From DATCDR01 sp036510575 (GTDB lineage Bacteria; Actinomycetota; Acidimicrobiia; Acidimicrobiales; Bog-793), in NCBI GenBank assembly GCA_036510575.1, contig DATCDR010000078.1, positions 1 to 14,197 of the forward strand: DNA of 14,197 nt, written 5' to 3'. Of the stretch, positions 13,729-14,197 are shown in pieces. The notes under the pieces are model-generated. The model did not search any database. It was not told where the DNA came from and saw only the letters and a list, made by a program, of their open reading frames with translations. The translations under genes and the position numbers were made by a program. Numbering within the stretch: position 1 is the stretch's first letter; the number at the start of each line of letters is the position of its first letter.

Positions 13729-14197
13729 GTGACATCCCCGTTCGGCGAGTTCGACAACTCGGCTGACGACGAGCATGACAAGTCAGACGCCTCGCCGATG
13801 CTGCCGCCAGAGGATCGACTCTGGCGCCATCCCTCCGAACTCGCCGGTGCTACCTGGAACGAGGCCGAGTCGACTGCTGTCATCGGTCGCTGGCTCTCCG
13901 GCGAGGGCTCCCGCGGCAGCGTCTGGACGGCCGGTTTCGTCGGTGCCCTTCTCGCGGCGGGCGTCGTGATCGTCGGTGCACACCTCGCGACCGCGTTCAC
14001 CGGACCAACCCTCACCCCTGGCAGCGCGATGACCACCTCCGCGATCACGATGCCCTCCGACGCCTCTCCAAATCTTGGTGCGTCACTTGCCGCAGCCGTC
14101 ACCCGGGTCGGTCATTCGATTGCCGTCATCGACACCCAGTCGATCACTGGCGTGCGCGAGCAGTCGCTCGGCGTCGTCATCGAGGGAGACGGTGCGG
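13729..14197 (+). CDS. HtrA/DegP-type membrane-anchored serine protease (5' part)
   Basis: The reading frame from the GTG at 13729 is open to the right edge, giving 156 residues of a longer protein. An acidic cytoplasmic N-terminus contains MLPPEDRLWRHPSELAG (residues 24-40), a motif I associate with S1C proteases of Acidimicrobiia. A single membrane segment lies at about 64-90 (VWTAGFVGALLAAGVVIVGA), then a Thr/Ser/Pro linker. From about 117 the start of the trypsin-like fold appears (LGASLAAAVTRVGHSIAVID; SLGVVIEGDGA), where HtrA proteins have 'V..V.PSVV.I' and 'GSGVVI..DG'. The catalytic triad and any PDZ domain lie outside the window. It should degrade or process misfolded envelope proteins. 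It is divergent from the mreB-like gene, 158 nt apart. Confidence 0.8.
   Translation, partial: MTSPFGEFDNSADDEHDKSDASPMLPPEDRLWRHPSELAGATWNEAESTAVIGRWLSGEGSRGSVWTAGFVGALLAAGVVIVGAHLATAFTGPTLTPGSAMTTSAITMPSDASPNLGASLAAAVTRVGHSIAVIDTQSITGVREQSLGVVIEGDGA

Noticed and set aside
13571..13735. N-terminal extension of the MreB-like frame
   Set aside because: Arg/Ser/Pro-rich with no MreB similarity, and it covers the TACGAT box; ATG 13570 has a Shine-Dalgarno and the normal MreB beginning.
13719..14102. Minus-strand frame of 127 codons at the right edge
   Set aside because: It is antisense to the HtrA-like gene, which has the PPEDRLWRHPSE motif and a membrane anchor.

Overview
The window is high-GC DNA that looks like an actinomycete chromosome, probably from the class Acidimicrobiia. 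The markers are a UPF0182 membrane protein, a PDZ/Lon-type membrane protease, an HtrA-type protease starting with the 'PPEDRLWRHPSE' signature, a DivIVA-domain protein and many GTG starts. The class assignment is inference from these families, not a database match.

Region 1 (1-5161) looks like an accessory island next to the 3' end of an initiator tRNA gene (5162-5235, minus strand). From the tRNA leftward it holds: a perfect hairpin (5117-5144), three short direct repeats (5063-5101), a tyrosine-recombinase integrase (3915-5051), an AbiE-type toxin-antitoxin pair (AbiEi antitoxin 2962-3777, AbiEii nucleotidyltransferase toxin 2186-2965, joined by a GTGA overlap), an unrecognised plus-strand gene with a CxC motif (1382-2104), an unrecognised membrane protein (670-1236), an excisionase-like DNA-binding protein (321-632) and the C-terminal tail of what may be an IS1380-type transposase (1-105). 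The far att copy is not in the window, so the island probably continues to the left. The 105-320 gap has no convincing gene, only a possible IS end near 244-289.

Region 2 (5236-14197) looks like core chromosome. On the minus strand a protease-to-membrane-protein run reads leftward: a 28-codon CxxC mini-ORF overlapping the start of the PDZ/Lon-like protease (10691-11863), a 633-aa DivIVA-domain protein with a MuF/SPP1-gp7-like cysteine C-terminus (8671-10572), the 957-aa UPF0182 protein (5790-8663) and a small membrane protein (5346-5738). A HEAT-repeat protein (11965-12585, plus) diverges from the protease and converges on an MreB-like actin homologue (12563-13570, minus), with their stop ends overlapping. 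A membrane-anchored HtrA-like serine protease (13729 onward, plus) runs off the right edge.

The common themes of the core part are envelope proteostasis (two membrane proteases) and cell shape or polarity (DivIVA, MreB). A recurring regulatory feature is a TANNNT -10 hexamer ending 6-8 nt before an ATG/GTG with no usable Shine-Dalgarno, seen at eight genes in both island and core. This suggests that leaderless transcripts are the norm here. The most unusual protein is the DivIVA/MuF-like fusion lying between the protease and the UPF0182 gene, two families that are neighbours in mycobacteria.
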